Shown one piece after another: positions 5,306-5,771 of a DNA stretch of 5,771 bases (position 1 is its first letter; each line of letters starts with the position of its first letter). The notes beneath the pieces were generated by a model, which was given only the letters and a program-made list of their open reading frames with translations, was not told the DNA's origin and made no database searches. The translations under genes were made by a program, and so were the position numbers. The stretch lies in contig PMOP01000475.1 in the NCBI GenBank assembly GCA_003161495.1, positions 1 through 5,771 of the forward strand, given 5' to 3'. This DNA comes from Acidobacteriota bacterium (lineage in GTDB: Bacteria > Acidobacteriota > Terriglobia > Acidiferrales > UBA7541).

Positions 5306-5771
5306 TGAAGCTGCGGTTCCAATTCGGGACTGTTTTGGCCGCTTGGCTGGCGGCGGGACTCCTGTGTGGCTCAGCGTCTGGGCAAAAATTCAACAAGGCG
5401 ACCCAGCAAGAGAGCGACGCAAAGCCGCGCACCGCCCCCCGGCAGCAAATACGGCCCAGGTCCAAGCCGCCTAATGCTTTGTCTCCCAGGGGGAATCCCA
5501 ACAATTTGCCGCCCAGGGCGATTGAGCGGCTCCAGGATATGCCTCCAGCACGCCAGGAACAGTTTTTGCGGAATAATCAACGTTTTTTGAGCCTGCCGCC
5601 GGAACAGCAGGACCAGATTCGCCAGCGTCTTCAAGCCTGGAACCGCCTGACTCCGGGCCAGCAGCAGGCTCTGCGCGACCGGCAGAGCGTTTGGGAACAG
5701 ATGACTCCCGAGCAGCAGAGAAACGTCCGGCAATCGCTGCTTCCTCGCTGGCAACAGATGCCTCCGGCGCG
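5305..5771 (+). CDS. Secreted Gln-rich helical-repeat protein, DUF3106-like (3' end cut by window)
   Basis: The reading frame is open for 155 codons to the window end with no stop, so the gene is partial. Its ATG overlaps the TAA of the anti-sigma gene. Residues 1-26 look like a Sec signal peptide (MKLR, hydrophobic core, cut near ASG/Q); Cys21 sits late in the core and is not a clear lipobox. A basic, Pro/Gln-rich linker follows (27-70), then tandem units starting at residues 79, 97, 115, 133 and 152. Each begins with Leu or Met, one or two residues later Pro, then Gln-rich and Arg-rich helix, most with Trp or Phe near the end. The pattern resembles acidobacterial proteins annotated as DUF3106, and the LTPxQQ steps recall the LTxxQ motif of Spy/CpxP periplasmic stress proteins. 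Its position in a sigma/anti-sigma operon suggests an envelope-stress partner; that is inference. Confidence 0.85.
   Translation, partial: MKLRFQFGTVLAAWLAAGLLCGSASGQKFNKATQQESDAKPRTAPRQQIRPRSKPPNALSPRGNPNNLPPRAIERLQDMPPARQEQFLRNNQRFLSLPPEQQDQIRQRLQAWNRLTPGQQQALRDRQSVWEQMTPEQQRNVRQSLLPRWQQMPPA

Noticed and set aside
5235..5590. Other + strand frames over the start of the DUF3106-like gene
   Set aside because: The frame from 5305 has a signal peptide, regular repeats and start/stop coupling; the others are basic shadow peptides.

Overview
The window is typical bacterial chromosome, moderately GC-rich, with every supportable gene on the + strand. Several features point to Acidobacteriota (class Terriglobia, in the Koribacter/Sulfotelmatobacter neighbourhood). 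These are the ECF sigma / zf-HC2 anti-sigma / DUF3106-like gene trio, the anti-sigma tail motif ending in FDALSEL, a small secreted protein with an SYNPIKW motif, and paired palindromes of the 'CAGGCnnnGCCTG' type between genes. The taxonomic call rests on remembered family patterns, not on a search.

Layout: 1-237 is non-coding, with short inverted and direct repeats. 238-501 encodes a small exported Lys/Pro-rich protein with a good Shine-Dalgarno site. 607-1683 encodes a divergent YchF-type P-loop NTPase (Obg/HAS-GTPase family), with a possible near-leaderless promoter. 1692-1772 is an imperfect inverted pair of REP-like palindromes. 1813-2571 encodes an eight-helix ZIP metal transporter. 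2571-2644 is a perfect 30-bp inverted repeat that starts on the last base of the ZIP stop codon. 2733-3944 encodes a Tat-exported alkaline-phosphatase-superfamily hydrolase that retains the whole phosphonoacetate-hydrolase metal and substrate signature. 3945-4110 is non-coding. 4111-4704, 4751-5305 and 5305-window end form a tight cluster: an ECF sigma factor, its membrane-anchored zinc-finger anti-sigma factor, and a secreted Gln-rich protein made of an 18-residue helical repeat. The last gene is cut by the window edge.

How the genes fit together: the last three look like one operon that senses something in the envelope and passes it to RNA polymerase. The repeat protein is the natural candidate for the periplasmic partner. 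The ZIP transporter and the predicted zinc-dependent exported hydrolase are neighbours, but a repeat and a likely promoter separate them, so a shared role is only a suggestion. No tRNA, rRNA, CRISPR array, transposase gene or minus-strand gene was found. The least explained elements are the two nested palindromic repeats at consecutive gene ends, the exported PhnA-like enzyme, the divergent YchF and the repeat protein in the sigma operon.
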